Assembly: GCA_037833965.1 (NCBI GenBank)
Contig: AP031354.1
Location: forward strand, 13,494,001 to 13,558,000
Direction of reading: 5' to 3'
DNA length: 64,000 nt
DNA from: Marchantia polymorpha subsp. ruderalis
Lineage: Eukaryota > Streptophyta > Marchantiopsida > Marchantiales > Marchantiaceae
Made by a program: the position numbers and the translations under genes. Of this stretch, positions 22,671 to 32,979 are shown in pieces. The notes under the pieces are model-generated. The model was given only the letters and a program-made list of their open reading frames with translations, ran no database searches and was not told the origin of the DNA. The first letter of the stretch is position 1. Each line of letters begins with the position of its first letter.

Positions 22671-24198
22671 TACAGCGCTCGCGGGGATGACAGGCGCGTG
22701 AGCATGTGGCGGGCGTTCGGTAGCGCGCGTGGTTACGCTACTAACCATGCAACCACGTCCGCCCCGCACCTCGTGCAGCAGGGCTGGCTCGCTGGCTCGC
22801 TGGCTCGCTCCCTCGCGGGCGGGCGGGCGGGCGGGCGGGCGGGCTCGCTCGGGGACAGACCAGACGAAAGGCTGGCGCCTGAGCTGGGGCTGCCCCCCCC
22901 TCCCCCCTTGCCCGCCTGCCCTGCCCGTCTGTCTCATTTACTTGTAGAAGAAGAGAGTATTCTTCGTCGTCGTCGTCGTCGTCGTCACAGGGGCAGGTCT
23001 CGCGAGCTCGCCAGCTGCTGCAGCTGTGTTCGTTCCTTGCTCCTTCTCGTCCTCTGCTTTTGTAAGTTTCTAGGGCTGCGCTGTGTGCTCTACTGCGCTG
23101 GGCCGGGCGGGCGGGCGGGGCTGGGCTGGGCTGGGCCAGGCGAGGCTGGCTCGGCAGCTTGATGAGTACTCTTTGCGTACCCACTCGCTTGTTGTGTATT
23201 GCGAGCAGTTTTCCGAACATTCGTCATGTGAGCGCAGCAGCAGCAGCAGCAGCAGTGGTGGTGGTGGTGGTGGTAAGAGCCGAGAGCAGTGAGGAAGGAG
23301 GCAGCACGCTGGGAGACACGGGACGGGGAAAGGCGAGTGGGAAGGCAGGTAGCGGAGGGAAGCAGACAGGCAGGCAGGGAGAGAGAGACACACTTACACG
23401 CAGGCAGGCAGGCAGGCGGACGACGAGCCGCACGGAAGTGTGGACTGGCATCACTCGCTACTCATAAGCGCGACCGCGAGAGAGTGGGCAGGATTAGCGA
23501 AGCAAGAGAACAGTGTGACGACCATACAGCAGCAGCGCAGGCGTAATTCAGCGTAGAGGAGGGAGGAGAGGACGAGGAGCAAGAGCAGAAGAAGCAGCAG
23601 GAGCAGCAGCAGGACCAACCGAGCTCGTGCGCGCGCGCGGAGCACTCACCTCGGTAGAGAATGCGATGAGACGGGATTCGGGTCATCGTGCGTGATTGTC
23701 GAGAAGCCGGAGCTCGCATTCTGCATAGTGGCGGAGGCCGTGCCAACGTTCGGCTTCGCATGTCGCGAAGCTGGAGGTGAGAGGATTGGTCGGATTTGGC
23801 CCTGCACAATCGGTTCTTTGATTGATTGCTGTCCCTCGGCCGCAGCTGCTGCTTGCGCCTGAACTTGTGGTGAGTTGGAAATCTGTTCCAGAGATCTCGG
23901 TCCTTGTTACATGTTTGGAGTGCTTACTGGGAACTACTTCGTAGACAAATACATCTTTCCTTATGTAGCTGGTCTGGACGTGATTGACTGGATTCGATAA
24001 TGAGGAGTGACGAAGTGCTGTTAGGGTGTTGACACCAGGGTGGGTGTTCCTTATCCGGCCCGTAGGAAGGACCGACTCGGGACACAGCAGTGGCATAGAG
24101 GGTTTCAGAGTGTGGCTGTGAGTGAAGTGATCGTGGAGGACGGAAGAGTAGGCACCACGGCGAGGGCTCCTCCAGAAGAGGTAGATAGGGCAGGAGCT
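22671..24198 (+). other. Probable long 5' leader with intron(s) of the F-box/kelch gene
   Basis: This region lies between the TATA-like motif and the coding ATG. It is packed with simple repeats: GGCTCGCT units, a seven-unit GGGC run, CGTCGTCGT, CAG and GGT runs, and GGCAGGCAGG. Plausible splice donors are GTAAGT at 23062 and GTGAGT at 23870, and a plausible acceptor is CACCAG at 24033-24038. An early ATG near 22704 opens a long upstream frame rich in Gly, Arg and Ala, but it would cross the first donor. Exact exon limits are inferred. Confidence 0.4.
22816..22845 (+). repeat. (GGGC)n tract, strong quadruplex pattern
   Basis: Seven consecutive GGGC units on the strand that would be transcribed in the F-box/kelch leader. 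Confidence 0.85.
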
Positions 24199-25698
24199 AT
24201 GAGAGGCGGTGATGGTGTCGGAGTGAGCGCTCTAGAATCACAGTTTGTGCATTCCGCGAAGGAGCCCGATCAGCAAAGGCGTCCCGTCAGGCGCCCCACC
24301 AGGCGTGAGAGGCAATCGAGCAGCAGTAATCAGAATGGGAGGACCAGAGGAGCAGGCCGCAATGGAGTTATACGTAATGGATACTCGCATGGCGCGAGAG
24401 GTGTCACTCTGTCAGCTACGTCCGCTGCGGTTTCGGTTCCTGATCGCAGTCCCAAGAGATTGCAAAGTGATACTAGGAGCGCCATGGCTAATGGCTTGGA
24501 TCACGAGGTGGGATCCGCGAACGTCCGCGAGGAAGAGCAGCGGGAAGCTTCTCCCAGCGAAAGAGCAGGAGAGCATATTCATGATGAACTTGGACAACTT
24601 TGTCTGACGAGGATCGAACAAGAGCAGGATCAGCAGCCCGAGAGAGAGAGGTTAGGAGAGTACTTCCCTTGGATACACGACGAGCTAGGTCAGTTGTGCC
24701 TCACCAGGATTTCTCGGTCGAAAATTTATCAGGTGGCGACTGTATGCAAGAAGTGGAAGAACTTTCTACTGGGCCCTGAGCTTTACAAAGCTCGTCGAGC
24801 TCTTGCAGTGAAAGAGGATTGGGTATTTATTTTAGGGGTGAATGTGGATAAGAATTGGAGCGCCTTCAGGCCTACTCTTAACGACTGGATAGTTATTCCT
24901 CCTTGCCCTAGTGACTACGTCTTCGATTCTTGCGATAAGGAGAGCACAGTAGCTGGATTGAACTTGCTCGTTCTAGGGCAAGGTGGCGATGGGTATGTGA
25001 TCTGGAGATTCGACACTATCAAGAGTGTGTGGTCGACCACTCCGAAGATGCATACGGATCGATGCCTTTTTGGCTCGTCTTCTTTCGGCGAATATGCCTA
25101 TTTTGCTGGAGGTACAAGCCGAGGTACTATCCTCAAGTCTGTCGAGCGATACAACTCAGAAACCGACTCGTGGGAATTGCTTCCTGACATGAACACCGAA
25201 AGGAAGTGTTGCTCGGGATTTGTAATGGATGGAAAGTTCCATGTAATTGGTGGCCTACAGCAGAAAGATATTATTCTGCATTCCGGGGAAGTCTTCGATC
25301 CTGTGACAAAGACCTGGACCCAGATTGAGGGCATGTGGCCGCAGTCCTTTGTTCCTAGCACGCAAGTCGCACCACCCTTGGTAGCCGTGCTGAATAACGA
25401 ACTTTACGGTATTAATATAATAGAGAACATGCTCATGCATTACAATAAGGAACTGAAGCAGTGGCATTTGCTGGAAAAAGTTCCACACCGAGCCGAAAAC
25501 ACGAATGGATGGGGTTTGGGTTTCAAGGCTGTGGGAGATGAACTGTACGTTATTGGCGGACGAGGACCAGGTCAGTTCCTGCCTGAAATTCATGCCTACA
25601 GGCCCTCGGTGGATGAAGGTGACAAGTGGAGATTTGTCACGGAGCTTTGGCTGCCGACCAGTGGATTTATTTACAACTGTGCAGTCATGAGTGGGTGA
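24199..25698 (+). CDS. F-box/kelch-repeat protein, SKIP11 type
   Basis: A 499-residue protein. Residues about 22-65 form an Arg/Gly/Ser-rich disordered tail (RRPVRRPTRRERQ). An F-box-like region follows at about 159-205 (IHDELGQLCLTRISRSKIYQ, then VCKKWKNFLL and ELYKARRALAV). The rest is a kelch propeller with recognisable strands: YVIWRFDTIKSVW, RCLFGSSSFGEYAYFAGG, SVERYNSETDSWELLPDMN, FHVIGG, GEVFDPVTKTW and ELYVIGGRGPG. The order and spacing match plant SKIP11-like F-box/kelch proteins of about 430-480 residues. These act as substrate receptors of SCF (SKP1-CUL1) ubiquitin ligases; the substrate here is unknown. The open frame extends upstream to 24040 without an ATG, so the ATG at 24199 is chosen. 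The coding region is uninterrupted. Odd feature: the 13-residue peptide IHDELGQLCLTRI occurs twice, at residues 127-139 and 159-171. Confidence 0.92.
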   Translation: MRGGDGVGVSALESQFVHSAKEPDQQRRPVRRPTRRERQSSSSNQNGRTRGAGRNGVIRNGYSHGARGVTLSATSAAVSVPDRSPKRLQSDTRSAMANGLDHEVGSANVREEEQREASPSERAGEHIHDELGQLCLTRIEQEQDQQPERERLGEYFPWIHDELGQLCLTRISRSKIYQVATVCKKWKNFLLGPELYKARRALAVKEDWVFILGVNVDKNWSAFRPTLNDWIVIPPCPSDYVFDSCDKESTVAGLNLLVLGQGGDGYVIWRFDTIKSVWSTTPKMHTDRCLFGSSSFGEYAYFAGGTSRGTILKSVERYNSETDSWELLPDMNTERKCCSGFVMDGKFHVIGGLQQKDIILHSGEVFDPVTKTWTQIEGMWPQSFVPSTQVAPPLVAVLNNELYGINIIENMLMHYNKELKQWHLLEKVPHRAENTNGWGLGFKAVGDELYVIGGRGPGQFLPEIHAYRPSVDEGDKWRFVTELWLPTSGFIYNCAVMSG

Positions 25699-28456
25699 TT
25701 AATTGTGAAGATTGTAAGTCCCTTGCCCTCGTCTTTCGTACTTGATGCATGGTTTTGTTCGAGTAACTTTTGCTGCAAGCTTATTCTCATGGCGAATCTC
25801 GTACATAGTTGAGTCCTGTTCTGAGTTGAAAAGGTCGTCTTTATCCTTTAAAACTCTAGATCACGGTAGTAATATCACCGTCGACGGATAGGCAATCGAT
25901 CACTTCAAAATTTGGACCGATCATGTCCGATCGACTGGAAACTCTTGGCGTTGATCTTCTGTCTCGCCTTGCCGCCCTAATACCTTTCCATGATCTTTCA
26001 CCTCCTGTTTGTGATGACTTAAGTGCCGTGTCTTGTCTAGCGCTGTTGTCTAGATCGCGATGCTGCTGTTAATGCCAGATTTTTTCCTACTTTTAACTCG
26101 TGAGCAGCAGAGGATGTGCTTTCATGGAGTGATCTATCTTGCAGCCTCTGCTGTGGCTACTCCCTTTGTGCTTTTCTGATACTGAAATATTGCTATTGTC
26201 TTGCGGGTAGACGATCGATTTTTGTTGCTTTTGATAGATACTGCAATTGGTATATGACGGATATAAGATGTATTCGCATGATGTGAGATCTTTGGGAAGA
26301 GGGGTACCTAGGAGATTTTTTTTTCCGCGTAAACCCTAGAATTTGGGCCTTGAAGATTTTTGGAAGTATCTGAATGGGGATCTCTGTTTGTCCCAGAGCT
26401 CACACAAAGAAGAGAGCTCTGTGGGCTCCTTAGATGTTCATCGATTTATAAGTAGAGTAGGTGGTCTTGTGAGCGTTCATCTGTAGCCTCGGATGAATAC
26501 TCACGAATTTTCTCCGGAAAGAAATAAGATTCTTACGGGCTTAGTTTGGATGGAGTTGCAGAGACTACTTTGGAAGCAGAAGCCGTCCGTTCTGCATCAG
26601 ATTCAAGTCGGACACTTAAATCAGGATGGGGTCAGACACCTGCAGAAACTGCACTGTCTCCTTTTAAAAGCAGAGGAGCCGATGATTGGCGTGGGAGGAT
26701 GATTGGTGTCTCACAGAAACCTCCCTGAAAACTATACATATGCGTTCACATCTTCTTGAGACAATCAGTCTCTTGACTTTCAAATACGTCTTTGCTTTCG
26801 GAAATTACAGCTATTGCACCAGCAGGTACAGTGAAATCCTTCCTGAAATTATCCTCATCGCACTGCCTAACCGACTCAGTATATATTCCCCGGGCAGAGG
26901 ACATCAGCGGTGCAGGCTGATAGATTTTACAAAGAACTTGGATGGATAATTTTGACGTACTAACCTCACAAAGTTTTCCAATTATCATCTCCTTCCCTTA
27001 ATGTTGATGGGAGACATGATAAGCTTGTATTTGTCTGAGATCAGTTCCACGTGCGAGCTTCATTGCATCTAAAACAAAACAGAGTAGCTAGACAGTGTAT
27101 AGGATAAATTGGCGAGGGAAATTTCTCAACGTAATAACGATAGGTGGATGACATAGTCAGAACTAGTAAGTAGGTGTTCCAGGAGTAGACTTTATCTGGC
27201 ACCAAATACGTCTGCACCTTTTTTCTCTTAAATTTTCACGTTTTCCAGAGATGATTTCTCAACTCTCTCCCAGTGCGCGGAGAAGTGGGTTCGTGTTGTA
27301 GGGTAGCAAGGTCACCTTTGAAGTGTCCTACTTTGATTTATAGAAAAATCCATTGGCGTGTACAGTTTTTTTTAGTTAACGCGAGGTTCGAGTGTAATGT
27401 GCACAGCTTCTCAACTTCGAGTCAGAGGACTGACAGCTATTTGTAGTTACAAATGTCATCCCAGAACTCGATCCCTGTTTTTCTACTTCTTTATACTTCT
27501 TGCTGTGTGCAATGTTGATGCTGAAGTAGTATATGGACTAAATTCATGTCATAACTTACACCCTCGTGGAATTATCGACTTATCAAATGTGATTCAAATC
27601 TCAAGGTCGGTCTTGCATTTGTCTTAAAGCCTTTCTTATTATTTTGATTAGGTCTACCATACCTATGTGATGTATATGTTAGTTAACGTTTTACTCGAGC
27701 CGGTCTTTCCACTTTTTCCACTCTGTAAGCACAATATTCATCCGCTTGGGGAACTGAATGATGCATTGAGAAGGAACAACGTGTGGAAGACTGTCATCTT
27801 GCTGCGATCAGCTCTAGTAACCAGCAACACGCTGCCTGAGATTTTATATCTTGTAAACTGCAGAAGACTTGAAGTTATTTCTGACACCCTCTCGAGTCGC
27901 ATTTTGAACCGGTTTGCAGGAAGTGCAAGTGAACAGAACGACGACAGGACAGGAGGAAGGCTCGACAGCAAGCAAAAGATTCGTGGAGGGCAACTAGCGG
28001 AGGAGTTGGCGAGGACCGCTACCGGGCTATAGAAATCCTTCCGGGCCCTTAACGTAAAGTATGGCAACCCTTAAGATGGGTCAGTCCACATTCATTATAT
28101 CTACAGTTAAATATTTCTCGTCGCTACGCATTTTCAATGACCATACACCAGGCCAGACCAAATTGTCGTTTGGATCCTCGTGATTGACTGATGGATGCAA
28201 CAGCAGCAGCAACAGCGGTAGCAGCCTAGGTAGAATGAAAAGGCCTCTTGTGTGTACCAATACGATCTTAACCCTGTAAAGTTCAAATGTAGCCAAAATT
28301 CATTTTCCTCTTTCCAGGTTGGGAGGCTGACTGACGTATGCAGCTTTGGAGCTCAGGAGTCACTACTGTTGCCACAGAAAGTAGGAGACTGGCATACCTG
28401 GGAAGGTTCTGGCCTGCTAAATTCACTGTATTAAGCTTTTTCTGGGGAACTGTCAA
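25699..28456. other. 3' region of the F-box/kelch gene and non-coding DNA
   Basis: The first several hundred bases are probably 3' UTR. A TAAACCCTAGA motif lies at about 26331. Short frames at 26.5-28.0 kb show no domain. Confidence 0.4.
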
Positions 28457-28459
28457 GAG

Positions 28460-28695
28460 CTGTTTTAGCTAAGCTAGGTTTCGGTCGGTTTCGAGGCTTG
28501 CTCGTAGGATCATGAGAACAATTCCTCTGTATATTGTAGCACCAACTGTAGCTAGGCTGTGGGCTGGAGGCTGGGCTGGTCATGATCATGAGATTGACTC
28601 TTTGTATATTTTTACCATCAACTGTAGCTAGGCTGTGCGCTGGAGGCTTGGCTGAGTCATGATCATGTGATCGACTTTCTGTATATTTTACCATG
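28460..28695. repeat. Tandem repeat, about three copies, 76-bp period
   Basis: Copies starting at 28544 and 28620 are exactly 76 bp apart. They share CTGTAGCTAGGCTGTG, GGAGGCT, a palindromic TCATGATCATG core and a TGTATATTTT..ACCAT end. A more diverged first copy begins near 28460. Confidence 0.8.
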
Positions 28696-31045
28696 TTACA
28701 TCACAAGTCGTCGTACAATTCACAATTGAGTGTGTGCCCAGCACGTCGTCGCTCATCGTCTGCCGCTTGAAAGTAGTGCGCCTTTCTTCGAACAATGAGA
28801 TTCCAAGGAATGTCAGTGGGAATCAATCATCCTTTGCGATTTTCTTTCCGCTGCATGTGTGCGTGATTAAGCCTCGATTGCCCTAATAGCATGAATCGAC
28901 CGACCGACCATGCGGAGAAGCGAATCACGATGAACCGACATCTCAATGTCGTGCCTGACCGCGAATGTAGTGCCAGTCATGGCATGTTGCGTCGGCAGGC
29001 TTCTCGACCTCGAAATGAAATCTGCCGGTGACGACTGGGAGTGTACTGTCTCGTCCAGGTGGACGGTCCTCGCTGAGTGAATGATAGATATTGAGTGCAT
29101 GAGGTTCGAGTAGAGCAGGCCGTTGACGAAACGATATGGTCTTGTATGTATTTTCGCCTTGGTTTGCTATCTCCAGTAGACGCGACAGTCGTGATATTTG
29201 AGGCTTGGCGTCGCTGGACGGCGACAGACCTTCCTCAGTGCCGCTTGACTTGGCACAGGAATACTCCCCACGGACATGTGACGTCCATCTGCCCAGCGTG
29301 ACGAGCAGTGGAAGGATATCGGTTTACACCTGAGATGTGATCAGAGAATCCTCTTCCGAGGCCGGCCAGGTCATTCGTTCTGCCTAATTAAATCTCGGGA
29401 CTCTCCCCGTAGTCTTTCTGAAACCGCGTGAGGAATAATCAATCGCCACCTCGACTGTGAGCGAGCCTTTGTCAGACATCAAGAGTCGCTCTTTCTTTCG
29501 TCAGAAAGGTGTCTGGACTCCCAACTGGCCTACGTAGGAGACTGTACAGTGGTGGTGGTACCTTTAATGGCGTTCGTGTGGAACTCCTCGCTTTCCTCCC
29601 TCTGCATTGCATCTCAGGCCTCGCGATTGTATCCTCAACGCGGTCTAGCAGATTTGTATGCCTCCTCTCGAACGCTGTACGCTCCAAGCTGTTTATCACT
29701 CATGTGCAGGAAACACGTACTCTTACATGCCATGCCGTAGAGATCCTTACGCTCGGAATCAGCAAGACATGAATCCGAGTCGTATTAGCACTCTCGACGG
29801 TGTGGCCGGGTACTAGCCTGCCCGAAATTCCTCTCCAGGGTACCAGCGAGCGCTGCATTGTTATCCTCGCTAAGTCTAACGTTGAAGGCCCCCCAACGTG
29901 CGCAAGGGTCCCAAGACCTTCAATGTCGTTCCGGTCCGGAGAGTTGGCCATTGCATCGATGGAGGTCTGCACGAACACCCAGGGGAGTGTGCAGCAGTCA
30001 CCTCGTAACAGAGAAGGTGAGTCACTGCATCACCAGGAACGGACCTTCGGAGTCTTGACAGTACGTGCATGTTATTACTACTGCGATGGCTTGGTCTGTA
30101 CGTCTCAGGATGAGTGAGTACTGTACCGTATCGCATGCACCAAACTTGAGATAGTCTGACATCTCTGGTGGAAGATGAATCATAGACGTGTCCCTGGTCG
30201 TCTCCAGATCCTAGAGATATTTCTCTTACTGCCATCGTCAATAGTTGTCACGGGCCTGGGGTCAATATGTGGGTTTCTTTGATCTTTGGTCTCGAGCGCA
30301 AGCTCAATATCTTTCGCTCAACTGTCTCTTCACTGCACACCGTTGAAACAGGGCCCTCTTTGACCTCCAATGGCGGCTGCTTTTGACTCTACATTCTTCC
30401 CGTCTAATCTCCAACATCTCGAGGTTTCCTTTAATACAATTCCACTCGTCTCCATATCTTAGAACCACACTCCCTCCACAGTAAAGGCAAGGTCCTATGA
30501 GAGTCCAGCCACCTTTCCTCGATCCGTGTGCACCACTGCCTTCCTCGAACACGGAACGCCCTTTCAGTTCATCTTGTGCACCGGCGGACATCACTACCGG
30601 TAGTCTTCAATCTCGGCGTCTGACGCATATGCCACATCCTCGTGTTATATGAATATCACGTCAGCTCTGCGCTTTTGTGTATGTCATTTTCTTCTGTGTC
30701 AGCCGTACTCCCCTGCCTCGTCCCCCTCCTTCTTTTCTCCTCTTTCCAAACCTCAACCCAACCCAACCCATACTGTGTTAGCCCTCGGGACCAAGTTCAA
30801 TCATCTGAAACCTTACTCTGGTTTCAGTAGTTTAAGGTTGCGATCAATTCTGCAAGATTCAAAATAGATGGATGATGGATGCCGAAACCGAATCAATAAC
30901 AGTGTGTTGTTGTTAGGTTGCAACGAACTGTAGTGGTAGTAGTAGTAGTGGTGGTGGTGCCATCAAGTACTGATTCAGTAGTCGTAACTGATTGGTGGAC
31001 GGTGCAGCAAATAAGTTCGCTGCACGTTGGCTTTGAGCAAGTCAC
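28696..31045. other. Non-coding stretch
   Basis: Short frames on both strands without domains. A minus-strand frame at 30304-30594 has one CLYCGG motif but nothing else recognisable. A (GTA)n/(GGT)n run lies near 30932-30960. Confidence 0.35.
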
Positions 31046-31110
31046 TGTCAGATAAGTTCTTGATAAGCTCTCCTTCTTGTACATGTCTACAATTTGGACG
31101 ATGATAGCTT
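31046..31110 (+). mobile_element. LTR-end-like sequence, copy 1
   Basis: TGTCAGATAAGTTCTT starts a segment of about 60 bp that is roughly three-quarters identical to the one at 31852. A TGTTAGATAAG-type start is common in Copia long terminal repeats. No coding domain of a retrotransposon was found nearby. Confidence 0.35.
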
Positions 31111-31851
31111 ACCTGTCCATTCTTTGAAGTTCATATCATCATGTAGGGACAACAACAGGTGAGAGTGGAGAGATGCAAAAGGTTTCCGATACAGTTGTCG
31201 AGATAAAAGGCCTAACACGTGGGCCCGAGCGAGCAAACCAAACGAACATCTATCTGAGCAGCCTGTCGCGGAGGAGGGTAAGCGGCATGAAGAGAAAACC
31301 TGCTTGAAGAAGGGCAATGGAGGATGGAAAGTTTTGTCTGAACCTTGACTGCTGTGAAGTTTTGGAAAGTCAACACGTACAATTGGATCAAATCCATCCA
31401 GTGGCCTTAAGTACTTTCATAACAACCGTCTTCTCTTTCTCACAGATATACTACTGATTATTATATATCGTATCCACTTGTCCGTTTGATTCTGGTTGCG
31501 TTTGGTATTCCACTAGCTTCGGACTTTGTCCTCCGGTTTTTAGTCATCCGACGCTTTTCTGCTTTGATTTCCTCCTTTCTTAACGTTTCGTTTCTCTTTG
31601 TATTCTTGTGGATTGCTTTTCCACTTCCGGGCCAATGGATTCTGGTCAGTTGAGGAGTCGTGAGTTGGAAGTACCTTCCGGAAAGAGAGCAAGTTCTTTT
31701 GACACACTACACAATATTATGTGTATTTTTTCCCTTACTTGAGATCATATTTGTGGTCACCTAGTGATCGATTATATACATCATAAATTTACAATGAAAA
31801 TAAATTTGGTGATCAAGTGTCACTATCAAGATTCCAACTTAAGGATGCTAC
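31111..31851. other. Sequence between two LTR-end-like repeats
   Basis: Becomes AT-rich toward 31700-31850. No protein domain was recognised. If the flanking repeats are LTR ends, this is the interior of a small or collapsed element. Confidence 0.3.
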
Positions 31852-31915
31852 TGTTAGATAAGTTCTTCGTAATCCCTCCCTTCTCGTACATCTATACCAT
31901 TTTAGGTTTGATTAC
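31852..31915 (+). mobile_element. LTR-end-like sequence, copy 2
   Basis: TGTTAGATAAGTTCTT is immediately preceded by CCAACTTAAGGATGCTAC, which resembles a worn polypurine tract in front of a Copia 3' LTR. It lies 806 bp downstream of the related copy at 31046. Confidence 0.4.
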
Positions 31916-32669
31916 CATCTGGATTACATGCTGAGCGACTTTCAATATAAGAAAGTTGGTCGAGAAGCAATCGACGAGATGATTTATACTTCAATTTATT
32001 GCCAGAAGAGATGAATACAAGATAATGCTGCTCTTACCACACTTTTATTTGTCTTACAGTCCATATTACGATGTATGTATGGTATCTCCCGTCAATGTAG
32101 AAGAACTTATTCAGGTGCTCTCTCGTTATCCTTTACTTCGTAACCAACTGAGAGAGCACGTCGTGGGGTTGACTCTAGTTCTCTAACAAGTCGGCTGGAT
32201 ATGTTTCCGTATTTGAGAATGAATCCAGGCATAGAACACTCATAATTTGGACGTAATGATTTCATTAGGGGCTGACTTTGACTGCCAATAATCTTTGCCC
32301 ACGGGCAGGTTATAGAGGTACTTGTTGGAAGCATTTCATTGATCAAGGCAAAAGTTGCAATGAGGGAGATTCCACCACGCTTGAAGATGAAACGTTGGAC
32401 GAGCCGCGTGACGATTAGCCTCCATTCACTTGAAAATGACAAATTCGTATAGAATTGCATATTTGTTTCTTGTGGAACTTCCAGATTTGAAATCTGTGGA
32501 TTGACAATGACATGCTCAGAGGTGAGCGTGGCCTATATATACCAAAGTGTATAACTACATTCACGCAACGCAATACGCAGTAAGACATCACTCTCGGACG
32601 GACATCAACTGTTTGCTAGCTAGCTTCCGTAGGCTGCGCATGCACAAGGCGGAAAAATTTTTGTCCGGT
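31916..32669. other. Non-coding stretch with a TATA-like motif
   Basis: No gene recognised. CTATATATAC at 32533-32542 resembles a plus-strand TATA box, but the downstream plus-strand frames are not convincing. Confidence 0.3.
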
Positions 32670-32979
32670 TCAGTGGAGTGACATTCCAGCGAGGCCTAGC
32701 AGAGCCGAGACCGGGGTCCCGAGTCGAACACCCAGATTGCAGTCAAGAGCAGAGGTGGCCCCATTGCGAAGCTCGTGCCCTCGCTCGCACTTGATGCATG
32801 GAGAACTGGTGGAGACGATTCCACAATTCGAAGGACAATTCGGTGCGGAACATACACTACACGCACATCGAGAAGAAGAAGAAGAAGAAGTGGGCGGAAA
32901 CCAGCGAAGACTGCTGATAGTAGTGGACAAGATGACTGTTACAGGTGACAAAATCACGACCAGAGCAGGCAATTCAAAG
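32670..32979 (-). CDS. Possible terminal exon of a Cys-rich secreted protein
   Basis: On the minus strand a strong splice acceptor (CTTCTTCTCTCGTGTGTAG) ends at 32980. It is followed by an open frame to the stop at 32670. The frame encodes a hydrophobic stretch ELPALVVILSPVTVILS, a serine run, and then closely spaced cysteines (RCACSVCSAPNCPSNCG, SPCIKCERG). It ends in a mildly hydrophobic tail, VSALLGLAGMSLH. The composition is that of a small extracellular Cys-rich protein, but I know no matching family and no first exon was proven. A plus-strand frame (ATG 32794 to stop 33273) overlaps it. The serine run comes from a GAA triplet repeat, so chance is a serious alternative. Confidence 0.25.

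Noticed and set aside
22698..23467. Long overlapping frames on both strands in the GC-rich leader
   Set aside because: They are translations of GGGC, CAG, CGT and GGCAGG repeats and disagree between strands.
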